Positions 1 through 7,307 of a DNA stretch of 14,780 bases are shown in pieces; positions within the stretch are counted from its first letter, which is position 1, and each line of letters opens with the position of its first letter. The stretch lies in contig CABUDZ010000053.1 in the NCBI GenBank assembly GCA_902490445.1, forward strand, positions 1 to 14,780, read 5' to 3'. Both the position numbers and the translations under genes were made by a program. This DNA comes from an uncultured Collinsella sp. (GTDB lineage: Bacteria; Actinomycetota; Coriobacteriia; Coriobacteriales; Coriobacteriaceae). The notes beneath the pieces are model-generated. The model had not been told where the DNA came from, did no database searches, and saw only the letters and a program-made list of their open reading frames with translations.

Positions 1-339
1 TATCTGGACGCCGGCTGGGATGCCGCGGCGGAGTTTATCCACCGTACGCTTAAGCCACATTTGGCATCCGAGCGTGCCGAGCACCCTGCGAACCCCAAGT
101 CGTATTTGCAGGAGTGCGTGCAGGCCGACGGCCACGAGCCTCCCGCGTACAAGCTGGTCGGCTCCGAGGGCCCTGCGCATGCGCCCACCTTTACCGCCGT
201 GGTGTTGATCGATGGTATTCGCCAGGGTCGCGGCTCCGGCTCCTCAAAGAAGGAAGCCGAGGGAGCCGCTGCACTCGAGGCACTTGACCGCATGGGCTAC
301 ACCACCAACGGCGTGATTCTCAACAAGAAGCCTGTTTAA
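1..339 (+). CDS. rnc: Ribonuclease III, C-terminal part (gene enters from the left edge)
   Basis: RNase III cleaves double-stranded RNA in rRNA precursors and some mRNAs. Only the last 112 residues are present, in frame from base 1. They contain the end of the catalytic domain (helical segment AAEFIHRTLKPHL) and the whole C-terminal double-stranded RNA binding domain. Its family pattern is visible: NPKSYLQECVQ at the start, PPAYKLV and the glycine-rich FTAVVLIDG strand in the middle, and GSGSSKKEAEGAAALEAL, whose lysines contact the RNA backbone, at the end. The stop TAA is at 337-339, 10 nt before smc, so the two are probably co-transcribed; rnc-smc is a common bacterial gene order. The catalytic residues lie outside the window. 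I see no defect in the visible part. Confidence 0.93.
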   Translation, partial: YLDAGWDAAAEFIHRTLKPHLASERAEHPANPKSYLQECVQADGHEPPAYKLVGSEGPAHAPTFTAVVLIDGIRQGRGSGSSKKEAEGAAALEALDRMGYTTNGVILNKKPV

Positions 340-349
340 GCGAGGAACC

Positions 350-3300
350 GTGTATCTCAAGTCCCTCACGCTCAAAGGGTTCAAGTCGTTTGCCGACCGC
401 GCCCATATGACGTTTGAGCCGGGCCTGACCGTCATCGTCGGTCCCAACGGCTCGGGAAAATCGAACATCTCTGACTCGATTCTGTGGGTCCTGGGCGAGC
501 AGAGCGCCAAGCAGCTGCGCGGCCAGGCCATGGAGGATGTTATCTTCTCGGGCTCGTCGGCTCGCAAGCCGGTGGGTGTCGCCGAGGTCACGCTGGTGCT
601 CGATAACTCGGACCATATGCTGCCCGTCGACTTTGACGAAGTCGCCATCACCCGTCGCATGTATCGCTCGGGCGAAAGCGAGTACCTCATCAACTCGAGT
701 CCCTGCCGCCTGATGGACATTCAGGACATCCTGCACGATTCGGGTCTGGGCAAGGATACGCATTCCATCATCAGCCAGGGCAAGCTCGACGCCATTTTGC
801 AGAGCCGCCCCGAGGAGCGCCGTGCCCTCATCGAGGAGGCCGCCGGCATCTCCAAGCACAAGCGCCGCAAGGAGCGTGCGCTCAAAAAGATTAAGTCGAT
901 GGACGAGCACCTGACGCGTGCCCGCGACATCAATAAGGAAATCGCCCGTCAGCTGCGACCGCTGGAGCGTCAGGTCGATCGCGCGCGCAAGTACAAAGAG
1001 CTGTCCTCGCGCGCGAACGAGCTTACGCAGATGCTTGCCGTCGACGAGCTGCGTTCGCTGCAGTCGCAGTGGAACGACTTGGAGAGCCGCTCCAAGGAAG
1101 GTGCCGCCGAGCTGGAGCTTGCGCAGTACCGCATGGGCGAAAAGGAGCGCGAGCTCGAGAAGCTTCAGGTCATGCTCGAGGAAAAGGGCCTGTTTGTGGG
1201 CGATCTGGGCGAGCAGCGCCGTCATATGCAAGATGTGGTCGGCCGCATTAACTCCGACATGCGCCTGCTCGAGGAAAAGGGCCACAACATGGTGTCGCGC
1301 CTGTCTGACATGCGCGGTCAGATCTCGAGCTCCGAGCATCAGCGTCGTCGCGTGGTCGAGGAGCTCGAGGACGCGCGTGCCCAGCTTGAGGAAGTGACCG
1401 GTGCGCACATGCAGGCCCAGGAGGACGTTGACGCCGCTGGTCCTGCCGCTGCCGAGCTCCACGAGCGCCGCGTGGCGCTTGATGCACAGATTTCGCAGCT
1501 TACGCGCGAACAGCGCGATGTGCAGCGCGTGGCCGATAACGCCGCGCTCGAGCTCGCTAAGGTGAAGGATTCCTTGAGCAACGCCGAGGTCGAGGACAAC
1601 ATGTACGCCTCGCGCCTGGAGCAGATCGATGAACAGCTCGAGGAGGTCACGGCTTCGCTCGAGAGCCGTCGCGACCGCGCCGAGGAGCTTGAGTACGCTC
1701 TTGAGGAAGCTCGCCAGGCTCAGGTCGATGCGCGCGAGGCCACCGAGACGGCACGCGCTGCCCTCAAGGACCTGCGTGCCCGCGAGGGCGAGGCACGCAA
1801 CAAGCTGTCCGAGGTGCGCTCGGAGCTTGCCAGTCAAAAGAAACTCGATGCCCGCATGGCCGACAGCTCGCCGCTCGTGAGCCGCCTGGTGGGTGCGCTG
1901 GGCGACGATGTCTCGGGTCGTCTGGGCGACGTGCTCGAGGCCCCGCGCGAGCTTGAGGGCCTGGTTGAGCAATTGCTCGCCGGCGATATCGATGCGCTGC
2001 TGTTCGACGATACGTCCGCGCTTGAGCGTGCCGGTCGTGCGGCCCTGGACCAGAAGAAGGCCTCGGGCGAGGCGCTGCTGGTAGCGCGCGGCGTGAGCGG
2101 TTCTGCGGCCGCCGAGGGTGCTTTCGGTACCCGTCTGGTTGATCGCCTGTCCGTTCGTGCGGGCTACGGTTCTGTTGTCGAGGCTCTGCTCGGCGGCTAT
2201 TACGTGGTCGATGACTTGGCTGCCGCGTTGGCGGCGCCGGTTGTGGATGGCGTGACTTACGTGACCCCCGATGGCGCCCGCGTCGCCTGCGGCGGCCTGG
2301 TGCGTGTGGGGCTCGACGCCGGCGAGGCTTCGGGTGCTTTGGAGCGCAAGCGCCGCATCCGTGAGCTCGAGGGCCTGGAACCCGATCTGGCTGCTGTGTT
2401 TGAGCATGTGTCGGATCAGGTCGTCGAGGCCAATGCGGCCGTTGAGGAGGCGCGTGCCGCCGAGGGCGATGCCGCCGGCGAGATCGCCCGTCTTGAGGGC
2501 GAGCGCCGCTCGCTGCTCTCCGAGATTGGCCGCCTGGAGCAAAGCGCCTACAACGCCGAGGTCGAGCGCGTGCGCATCTCCAAGCGCCGCGAGCAGGCCG
2601 CCGAGGCCGTTCGCGCTGCGCGCCCGCGCGTTGACGAACTCACCCGTTCGCGCGACGAGGCCCGCGCGCAGGCAGGCGACCTGGGTCTCCAGATTGCCGA
2701 AGCCAACGACGAGCTCGATCGCGTGCGTTGTGACGATTCCGAGGCAGCCGGCAAGCTCGCCGATGCCAAGGTCCGCCTGGCTCAGACGAGCGAGCGTCTG
2801 CGTTCGCTGAAGGGCCGTGTGCCCGACTTGGAGCATCGACTCGAGGGCATCGACCGCCGTATCCGCGGAACACGCCAGGCCTCGCGCTCACTCGAGCTGC
2901 TGCGCCTGCGTGTCGACCCCATGCACGAGCGCTATTCGGCCCTGCTGGATCGCGCATCGGATTGGGCCGCGCGTCTGCGTGATCAGGCTTCGCTCGAGGA
3001 GGCGGACTCGGCCTCGCTCAAGAAGACCATCGAAGACGCCAAGGCCGAGGTCTCCCGCGCCAAGGAGTGGGTCGATGCCGCCACGGCGACGCAAAACGAG
3101 TTCAAGGTTTCCCGCGGCAAGCTCGAGGTGCAGGTGGAGGCGGCCATCAAGGCCATTACCGCCGATGGCACTACGGTGCTCGAGGAAGCGCTCATGCTTC
3201 CTGCTCCCACCGACCGCGACGCCGCCGAGCGCGAGCTCAACCAGCTCGTGCGCCAGATTAACAACCTGGGCCCTGTGAACCAGGTTGCCATGGAGGAGTA

Positions 3301-3886
3301 CGAGCAGCTCAAGCGCCGCGCCGATTATATCGAGGAGCAGCTGGCCGATCTGGAGAGCGCGCGCAAGGCGCTCACCAAGATTACCGTGGCCATCGACCGT
3401 AAGATGCGTAAAGCCTTCTTGGTGACCTTCGAGAAGGTCGATGCGAACTTCCGTGAGATCTTCGCCATGCTGTTCCCGGGTGGCCAGGCTCATCTTGAGA
3501 TGACCGATCCCGAGCATCCTGCCGAGACGGGCATTGAGGTTGTGGCGCAGCCGCGCGGCAAGCGCATTACTAAGATGATGCTCATGTCGGGTGGCGAGAA
3601 GAGTCTGACGGCGCTCGCCCTGCTCTTTGCCGTGTACCGCACGCGCACGGTGCCGTTCTATGTGCTGGACGAGGTCGAGGCGGCGCTTGATGACGCCAAC
3701 CTGTCCAAGCTCATCGGAGCCCTCGATGTGCTGCGTTCCGATACACAGCTCTTGGTCATTTCGCATCAGCGCCGTACTATGGAGGACGCTGACGTTCTCT
3801 ATGGCGTCTCGATGCAAGCCGACGGCGTCAGCCGCGTCGTCTCGCAAAAACTTGATCGCGAAACCGGAAAGGTCGTGAATGCATAA
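350..3886 (+). CDS. smc: Chromosome segregation ATPase SMC (condensin core)
   Basis: SMC dimerises and, with ScpA and ScpB, forms the bacterial condensin that organises and segregates the chromosome. The 1178-residue length is typical. The N-terminal ATPase half carries Walker A GPNGSGKSN at residues 31-39. A long charged coiled-coil arm follows (about 165-500), then a globular hinge (about 508-670, with GALGDDVSGRLGDVLEAP and glycine-rich GGYYVVDDL), then the returning coiled coil (about 675-1030). The C-terminal ATPase half has the signature LMSGGEKSLT near 1078 and Walker B YVLDEVEAALDD with D1107/E1108. The start is GTG at 350, preceded by a GAGGA-type ribosome binding site at 342-346, and the protein begins MYLKSLTLKGFKSF as the family does. 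The stop overlaps the ftsY start by one base (TAATG), which suggests translational coupling. All ATPase motifs look intact. Confidence 0.98.
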   Translation: MYLKSLTLKGFKSFADRAHMTFEPGLTVIVGPNGSGKSNISDSILWVLGEQSAKQLRGQAMEDVIFSGSSARKPVGVAEVTLVLDNSDHMLPVDFDEVAITRRMYRSGESEYLINSSPCRLMDIQDILHDSGLGKDTHSIISQGKLDAILQSRPEERRALIEEAAGISKHKRRKERALKKIKSMDEHLTRARDINKEIARQLRPLERQVDRARKYKELSSRANELTQMLAVDELRSLQSQWNDLESRSKEGAAELELAQYRMGEKERELEKLQVMLEEKGLFVGDLGEQRRHMQDVVGRINSDMRLLEEKGHNMVSRLSDMRGQISSSEHQRRRVVEELEDARAQLEEVTGAHMQAQEDVDAAGPAAAELHERRVALDAQISQLTREQRDVQRVADNAALELAKVKDSLSNAEVEDNMYASRLEQIDEQLEEVTASLESRRDRAEELEYALEEARQAQVDAREATETARAALKDLRAREGEARNKLSEVRSELASQKKLDARMADSSPLVSRLVGALGDDVSGRLGDVLEAPRELEGLVEQLLAGDIDALLFDDTSALERAGRAALDQKKASGEALLVARGVSGSAAAEGAFGTRLVDRLSVRAGYGSVVEALLGGYYVVDDLAAALAAPVVDGVTYVTPDGARVACGGLVRVGLDAGEASGALERKRRIRELEGLEPDLAAVFEHVSDQVVEANAAVEEARAAEGDAAGEIARLEGERRSLLSEIGRLEQSAYNAEVERVRISKRREQAAEAVRAARPRVDELTRSRDEARAQAGDLGLQIAEANDELDRVRCDDSEAAGKLADAKVRLAQTSERLRSLKGRVPDLEHRLEGIDRRIRGTRQASRSLELLRLRVDPMHERYSALLDRASDWAARLRDQASLEEADSASLKKTIEDAKAEVSRAKEWVDAATATQNEFKVSRGKLEVQVEAAIKAITADGTTVLEEALMLPAPTDRDAAERELNQLVRQINNLGPVNQVAMEEYEQLKRRADYIEEQLADLESARKALTKITVAIDRKMRKAFLVTFEKVDANFREIFAMLFPGGQAHLEMTDPEHPAETGIEVVAQPRGKRITKMMLMSGGEKSLTALALLFAVYRTRTVPFYVLDEVEAALDDANLSKLIGALDVLRSDTQLLVISHQRRTMEDADVLYGVSMQADGVSRVVSQKLDRETGKVVNA

Positions 3887-4803
3887 TGGGATTCTTTGAC
3901 GCTCTCTCGCGCGGACTTGAGCGCAGCCGCGAGGCCCTCAACGAGGTCTTCTACTTTGGCGGCGAGGTCGACGAGGACTTTTGGGAGGACCTTGAGGACA
4001 CCCTCGTCATGGGTGACATGGGTGCCGAGGTCGCCATTCAGGTCTCCGATGACCTGCGCGATGCTGCTGCCAAGAAGAACCTCAAGACCGCCCCGCAGCT
4101 TCGCCGCGCTCTGGCCGAGCAGCTCGAGGGCCATTTTGTGCCTGTTGAGCGTGATCCGTTTTCCGATACGCCGAGCTGCGTGCTGTTTGTGGGCATCAAC
4201 GGCGCCGGCAAGACCACAACGGTCGGCAAGATTGCGAGCGCCATGGCTGCCCGCGGCAAGAACGTGGTGATCGGTTCTGCCGATACCTTCCGCGCCGCCG
4301 CCATCGAGCAGCTCGATGTGTGGGGTCAGCGCGCCGGCGTCCCCGTCATCAAGCGCGATCGCGGTTCCGACCCGGCGAGCGTGTGCTACGACGTGCTCGA
4401 TGAGGCCGATAAGCGCGGCAGCGACCTGGTGCTGATCGACACCGCCGGTCGTCTGCACACAAGCCCCGAACTCATGCGCGAGCTTGCCAAGGTGGTTAAC
4501 GTGACGCGTAAGCGCGCCGCCAATATGGCCGCCGGCCCCATGCCCGTCTCGGTCGTCCTCGTGATCGATGCCGCAACGGGCCAAAACGGCCTGAACCAGG
4601 CGCTCGAGTTTAATGAGGCGCTTGGCCTGGACGGTATTATCATGACAAAGCTCGACGGCACGGCTAAGGGCGGCATCGCCATGGCCGTGGCCGAGAAGCT
4701 CAAGCTCCCGATCCTTCGCATCGGCGTGGGCGAGCAGGTCGATGACCTGCAGGAGTTTAACGCCAAAGATTTCTGCCGCGCCCTGGTGGGCGAGTCCAAC
4801 TAA
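3886..4803 (+). CDS. ftsY: Signal recognition particle receptor FtsY
   Basis: FtsY is the membrane-associated GTPase that docks ribosome-SRP complexes and hands nascent membrane proteins to SecYEG. The 305-residue protein has an N domain of about 95 residues and then the SRP-type G domain: G1 GINGAGKTTT from residue 103, ADTFRAAAIEQL (insertion-box region), DTAGR at 185-189, TKLDGTAKGG from 254, and the closing GVGEQVDDLQEF. It lacks the long acidic A domain of E. coli FtsY and begins directly with a helix, MGFFDALSRGLERSREAL, that could act as the membrane-binding amphipathic helix (inference). The ATG at 3886 shares its A with the smc stop; a GGAAAGG at 3866-3872 is rather far for a classic ribosome binding site, so coupling to smc is likely. 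It lies 10 nt before ffh, its functional partner. Confidence 0.97.
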   Translation: MGFFDALSRGLERSREALNEVFYFGGEVDEDFWEDLEDTLVMGDMGAEVAIQVSDDLRDAAAKKNLKTAPQLRRALAEQLEGHFVPVERDPFSDTPSCVLFVGINGAGKTTTVGKIASAMAARGKNVVIGSADTFRAAAIEQLDVWGQRAGVPVIKRDRGSDPASVCYDVLDEADKRGSDLVLIDTAGRLHTSPELMRELAKVVNVTRKRAANMAAGPMPVSVVLVIDAATGQNGLNQALEFNEALGLDGIIMTKLDGTAKGGIAMAVAEKLKLPILRIGVGEQVDDLQEFNAKDFCRALVGESN

Positions 4804-4813
4804 GGAGTAACCA

Positions 4814-6289
4814 GTGTTTGATTCCCTGAGCGATCGTCTCAACGACACATTTGACCGCCTGCGCGGCAAGGGTAAGCTGACCGAGGCCGATATCACCTCG
4901 GCCATGCGCGACATTCGCATGGCGCTGCTCGAGGCCGACGTTAACTTTAAGGTCGTCAAGGAGTTCGTTGCTAAGACCAAGGAGCGCTGCATGACCGCCG
5001 AGGTCATGGAGTCGCTGTCGCCGGCGCAAAACGTCGTCAAGATCGTGCTCGACGAGCTCACCGAGATGCTCGGCTCCACCGAGAGCAAGCTCGTTTTTAG
5101 TAACCGCATTCCTAATGTCATCATGCTCGTGGGCCTGCAGGGCTCCGGTAAGACCACGGCTGCCGTAAAGCTTGCCTACCTGCTCAAGAAGCAGGGCCGC
5201 TCGCCGCTGCTCGCCGCGTGCGACGTCTACCGTCCCGCTGCTGCCGACCAGCTTGCCACGCTCGGTGGCGAGATCGGCGTGCCGGTCTTCCGCGGTGACG
5301 GCGAGCACCCGGTCGATATCGCCAAGGGCGCCATCCAGGAGGCCGTCGACCACCTGCGTGACGTGGTCATCGTCGATACCGCCGGTCGTCTGCAGATCGA
5401 CGAGCAAATGATGCAGGAGGCCGTGGACATCAAGAAGGCCGTCAAGCCCGATCAGGTGCTGATGGTCGTCGATGCCATGACCGGCCAGGATATCGTCAAC
5501 GTCGTCTCGACCTTCGCCGAGCGCACTGACTTTGACGGTGTTATCATCTCCAAGCTCGACGGTGACGCCCGTGGCGGTGGCGCACTTTCGGTGCGTCAGG
5601 TGACCGGCAAGCCCATCAAGTTCGTGAGCATGGGCGAGAAGCCCGACTCGCTGGAGCCGTTTTACCCGGACCGCATGGCCAAGCGCATCTTGGGCATGGG
5701 TGATGTCGTAGGTATTATCGAGAAGGCCCAGGAGGCAGCCGATGCGGAGCAGCTTGAGGCTGCCGAGCGTATGCTGCGCGAGGGCTTCACCATGAACGAC
5801 ATGCTCGACCAGATGAAAGCTGTCAAAAAGATGGGCGGCATGAAGGGCATTCTGGGTATGCTTCCTGGCGGCCAGCGCGCGCTCAACCAGATGGGCGGCA
5901 ACCTGGACGAGGGCATCTTCGATAAGAACGAGGCCATCATCATGTCGATGACCAAGGAGGAGCGCCTGCGTCCCTCCATCATCAACGGCCAGCGCCGCGC
6001 CCGCATTGCCAAGGGCGCCGGCGTAACCCCCACCGAGGTCAACAGCCTTATGAAGCAGTGGGGCGAGATGAACAAGATGATGGGCCGCATGCGCACGATG
6101 GCCAATCAGGCACAGGCTGGTGGCAAGAAGGGCAAAAAGGGTAAGAAGGGCAAAAAGATGCGCATGCCCAATATTCCCGGTCTGGATGCCATGGGCTTGG
6201 GCGGCATGGGCGGCCTGGGAACAGGTGGTCCTAAGTCCGATATGGACCTGCTGCGCCATATGGAAGCGCAGATGCGCAATAAAAAGTAG
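4814..6289 (+). CDS. ffh: Signal recognition particle protein Ffh (SRP54)
   Basis: Ffh binds SRP RNA and the signal sequences of nascent membrane proteins and delivers them to FtsY in a GTP-controlled cycle. The 491 residues comprise an N domain (about 1-95), a G domain with GLQGSGKTT from 107, DTAGR at 188-192 and SKLDGDARGG from 246, and a methionine-rich M domain (about 300-435) with MNDMLDQMKAVKKMGGMKG and the RRARIAKGAG helix that binds SRP RNA. Beyond the usual core is a tail of four GKK repeats (residues 437-448) and a Gly/Met-rich end, LGGMGGLGTGG. The start is GTG at 4814, with AAGGAG at 4802-4807 overlapping the ftsY stop. It is the last gene of the rnc-smc-ftsY-ffh run and is followed by a strong hairpin. 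Having both SRP GTPases adjacent favours balanced expression (inference). Confidence 0.98.
   Translation: MFDSLSDRLNDTFDRLRGKGKLTEADITSAMRDIRMALLEADVNFKVVKEFVAKTKERCMTAEVMESLSPAQNVVKIVLDELTEMLGSTESKLVFSNRIPNVIMLVGLQGSGKTTAAVKLAYLLKKQGRSPLLAACDVYRPAAADQLATLGGEIGVPVFRGDGEHPVDIAKGAIQEAVDHLRDVVIVDTAGRLQIDEQMMQEAVDIKKAVKPDQVLMVVDAMTGQDIVNVVSTFAERTDFDGVIISKLDGDARGGGALSVRQVTGKPIKFVSMGEKPDSLEPFYPDRMAKRILGMGDVVGIIEKAQEAADAEQLEAAERMLREGFTMNDMLDQMKAVKKMGGMKGILGMLPGGQRALNQMGGNLDEGIFDKNEAIIMSMTKEERLRPSIINGQRRARIAKGAGVTPTEVNSLMKQWGEMNKMMGRMRTMANQAQAGGKKGKKGKKGKKMRMPNIPGLDAMGLGGMGGLGTGGPKSDMDLLRHMEAQMRNKK
6122..6157 (+). repeat. Tandem 9-bp repeat in the ffh tail encoding (Gly-Lys-Lys)x4
   Basis: Four consecutive 9-bp units read GGCAAGAAG, GGCAAAAAG, GGTAAGAAG, GGCAAAAAG, which is also an 18-bp unit repeated twice with one mismatch. 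They encode Gly-Lys-Lys four times, just after the M domain. The array stays in frame, so slippage would change the copy number without breaking the gene. The basic stretch may add contacts to SRP RNA or the ribosome; that is inference. Confidence 0.85.
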
Positions 6290-6309
6290 CGACTGGTAGA
6301 GTTGTGTAT

Positions 6310-6349
6310 GGCGAAGGCCGCCTGGATGGTATTCCAGGCGGCCTTCGCC
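6310..6349. terminator. Perfect 17-bp hairpin between convergent ffh and the DUF134/NifX gene
   Basis: The arm GGCGAAGGCCGCCTGGA (6310-6326) pairs perfectly with TCCAGGCGGCCTTCGCC (6333-6349) around a 6-nt loop, TGGTAT. It lies 20 bp after the ffh stop and 55 bp beyond the end of the convergent minus-strand gene, so it can end transcription from both sides. Neither side has a proper T-tract (plus side GTTGGTGCGTT), so intrinsic termination may be incomplete or factor-assisted. Confidence 0.75.
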
Positions 6350-6404
6350 GTTGGTGCGTTATATGTTGTGTGAGCAGACGCGTGATGGCATCGTTTGCCT
6401 GCTG

Positions 6405-7175
6405 TTAGTGGCAGCTGCAGCCCTCGTGACCCTCGTTCTCGTGATGGCCGTGGCAACCGCAGGATCCGCCGTGCTCATGGATGTGCTCGTGGTCGTGGCC
6501 GTGGCCATGGCAGTCGCAGGTGGCCTCGCCGGTCTGCGCGAGCGTGCCGGCAATGAGGGCCTCGACGCAAGCGTCGCAGCTGCCCTGGGCACCTGCGTAT
6601 ACCGTGATGCCGGCTTGGGCAAGCGCGTTGATAGCGCCGCCGCCGATGCCGCCGCAGATGAGCGTGTCCACGCCGCCGTTGGCGAGCAGGCCCGCAAGGG
6701 CACCGTGGCCGGTGCCGCCGGTGCCCACGACCTGCTCGTTGAGTACCTTGCCGTCCTGAATGTCGTAGATCTTGAACTGCTCGCTGCGGCCAAAGTGCAT
6801 AAAGATGTTGCCGTTGTCGTACGTGGTTGCCACCCTCATGGTGTCGATCTCCTTTGCTGGCCATACGGCCGTTGCCGTGGTAATGGGGGAGTACGCGATA
6901 TTGCCGCCTTCGATGATGAGCGCCCGACCATTGACCAACGCGTTTGCCACCTTGCGATGCGCGCGGCTGCAAATAGCCGCCACCGTGGCGCGCGCGATAC
7001 CCATCTGCTTTGCGACTGCCTCTTGGTTAAGGCCTTCCAGGTCGCACAGGCGCAGCGCCTCGAGTTCGTCGACCGTCATGTCGATGGCGTCTCCGCTGGC
7101 TAGGCCGTCAGGGGTAAAGCCGCGGTATTCGGGGATGATCCCGACGCGGCGCAGTTTCTCGCGTCTTCCTGCCAT
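6405..7175 (-). CDS. DUF134 HTH protein fused to a NifX-like metal/cluster-binding domain with a His/Cys-rich tail
   Basis: This 256-residue protein has three parts. Residues about 1-95 are DUF134: RRVGIIPEYRGFTPDG, then a sigma-region-4-like helix-turn-helix, TVDELEALRLCDLEGL and QEAVAKQMGIARATV, ending in ALVNGRALIIEGG. Residues about 113-215 match the NifX/NafY/NifB-C-terminal fold that binds Fe-Mo cofactor precursors, with FGRSEQFKIYDI, GTGGTGHGALAGLL and CGGIGGGAINALAQAGI. Residues 220-256 hold 12 His and 6 Cys in 37 positions, including CHGHGHDHEHIHEH and CSCH at the very end. I infer a DNA-binding regulator that senses a metal or metal cluster. The start ATG (7173-7175) has a clear AAGGAG site at 7181-7186 on the minus strand. 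It is divergent from thyA, and palindromes sit over its own promoter, which suggests autoregulation. No nitrogenase gene is in the window, so a role in nitrogen fixation is not supported. Confidence 0.9.
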   Translation of the reverse strand: MAGRREKLRRVGIIPEYRGFTPDGLASGDAIDMTVDELEALRLCDLEGLNQEAVAKQMGIARATVAAICSRAHRKVANALVNGRALIIEGGNIAYSPITTATAVWPAKEIDTMRVATTYDNGNIFMHFGRSEQFKIYDIQDGKVLNEQVVGTGGTGHGALAGLLANGGVDTLICGGIGGGAINALAQAGITVYAGAQGSCDACVEALIAGTLAQTGEATCDCHGHGHDHEHIHEHGGSCGCHGHHENEGHEGCSCH

Positions 7176-7189
7176 ACGTGCTCCTTATC

Positions 7190-7201
7190 TGACATATGTC
7201 A
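7190..7201. promoter_or_regulatory. Operator-like palindrome 1, TGACATATGTCA
   Basis: This is a perfect 12-bp palindrome directly downstream of the candidate minus-strand -10 and upstream of the DUF134/NifX ribosome binding site. That is a typical position for a repressor site. It shares the pattern TGRCATATGYCA with the palindrome centred 53 bp away. The DUF134 protein is the obvious candidate binder, by proximity only. Confidence 0.6.
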
Positions 7202-7234
7202 ATAATAGAATAGCGAACGCGCAGATTTACGCAA
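7202..7234 (-). promoter_or_regulatory. Candidate promoter of the DUF134/NifX gene
   Basis: Read on the minus strand, TTGCGT (7234-7229) is followed 16 bp later by TATTCT (7212-7207). An overlapping alternative -10, TATTAT, lies at 7207-7202. Either choice puts the transcription start within or next to the 12-bp palindrome at 7190-7201, upstream of the AAGGAG ribosome binding site. Found by eye; the -35 match is only partial. Confidence 0.45.
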
Positions 7235-7238
7235 GGAA

Positions 7239-7258
7239 TTTCTGGCATATGCCAGAAA
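7239..7258. promoter_or_regulatory. Operator-like palindrome 2, 20 bp perfect, core TGGCATATGCCA
   Basis: Bases 7239-7258 form a perfect 20-bp inverted repeat: TTTC, then TGGCATATGCCA, then GAAA, with no spacer. It lies just upstream of the minus-strand promoter and about 45 bp upstream of the thyA -10, so it could control either gene. Its centre is 53 bp (about five helical turns) from palindrome 1, so dimers on the two sites would face the same side of the DNA. Confidence 0.7.
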
Positions 7259-7262
7259 ATGA

Positions 7263-7274
7263 AGGCATATGTTT
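7263..7274. promoter_or_regulatory. Degenerate third copy of the CATATG operator (half-site)
   Basis: AGGCATATGTTT keeps the GGCATATGT centre of the two nearby palindromes but has lost the right outer arm. Its centre is 20 bp (about two helical turns) from palindrome 2. It may be a weaker cooperative site on the thyA side, or a chance occurrence of CATATG; the regular spacing is the only support. Confidence 0.3.
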
Positions 7275-7301
7275 GGGCTGTGGGGCTGCATGTGCCTGGG
7301 A

Positions 7302-7307
7302 TACAAT
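7302..7307 (+). promoter_or_regulatory. Candidate -10 element of the thyA-folA promoter
   Basis: TACAAT at 7302-7307 is a good -10 match, 35 bp before the thyA ATG. No convincing -35 stands at 16-18 bp (the sequence there is G-rich, TGTGGGG), so an activator or another element may be needed. The leader then runs to the AGGAGG ribosome binding site at 7332-7337. Confidence 0.4.

Noticed and set aside
400..420. CATATG occurrences inside coding regions as further operator sites
   Set aside because: CATATG appears several times in genes (for example in smc and near the end of ffh), but without the outer TGR/YCA arms, so these are expected by chance.
320..2836. 838-codon open frame on the minus strand opposite smc
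   Set aside because: It mirrors the codon bias of smc in a GC-rich genome. The translation is low-complexity, rich in Leu, Ala and His, without family motifs, while smc on the other strand has all its motifs.
4757..6259. 500-codon open frame opposite ffh
   Set aside because: Antisense shadow of a GC-rich gene; no recognisable domain, and it would run head-on through ffh and into ftsY.
6351..7103. 250-codon plus-strand frame opposite the DUF134-NifX gene
   Set aside because: The repetitive Val/Ala-rich translation is the complement of the His/Cys tail and NifX domain; the minus-strand reading has clear homology and a good ribosome binding site.
6405..7175. Nitrogen fixation function for the NifX-like protein
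   Set aside because: No nif structural or assembly genes are present, and the N-terminal DNA-binding domain points to regulation.
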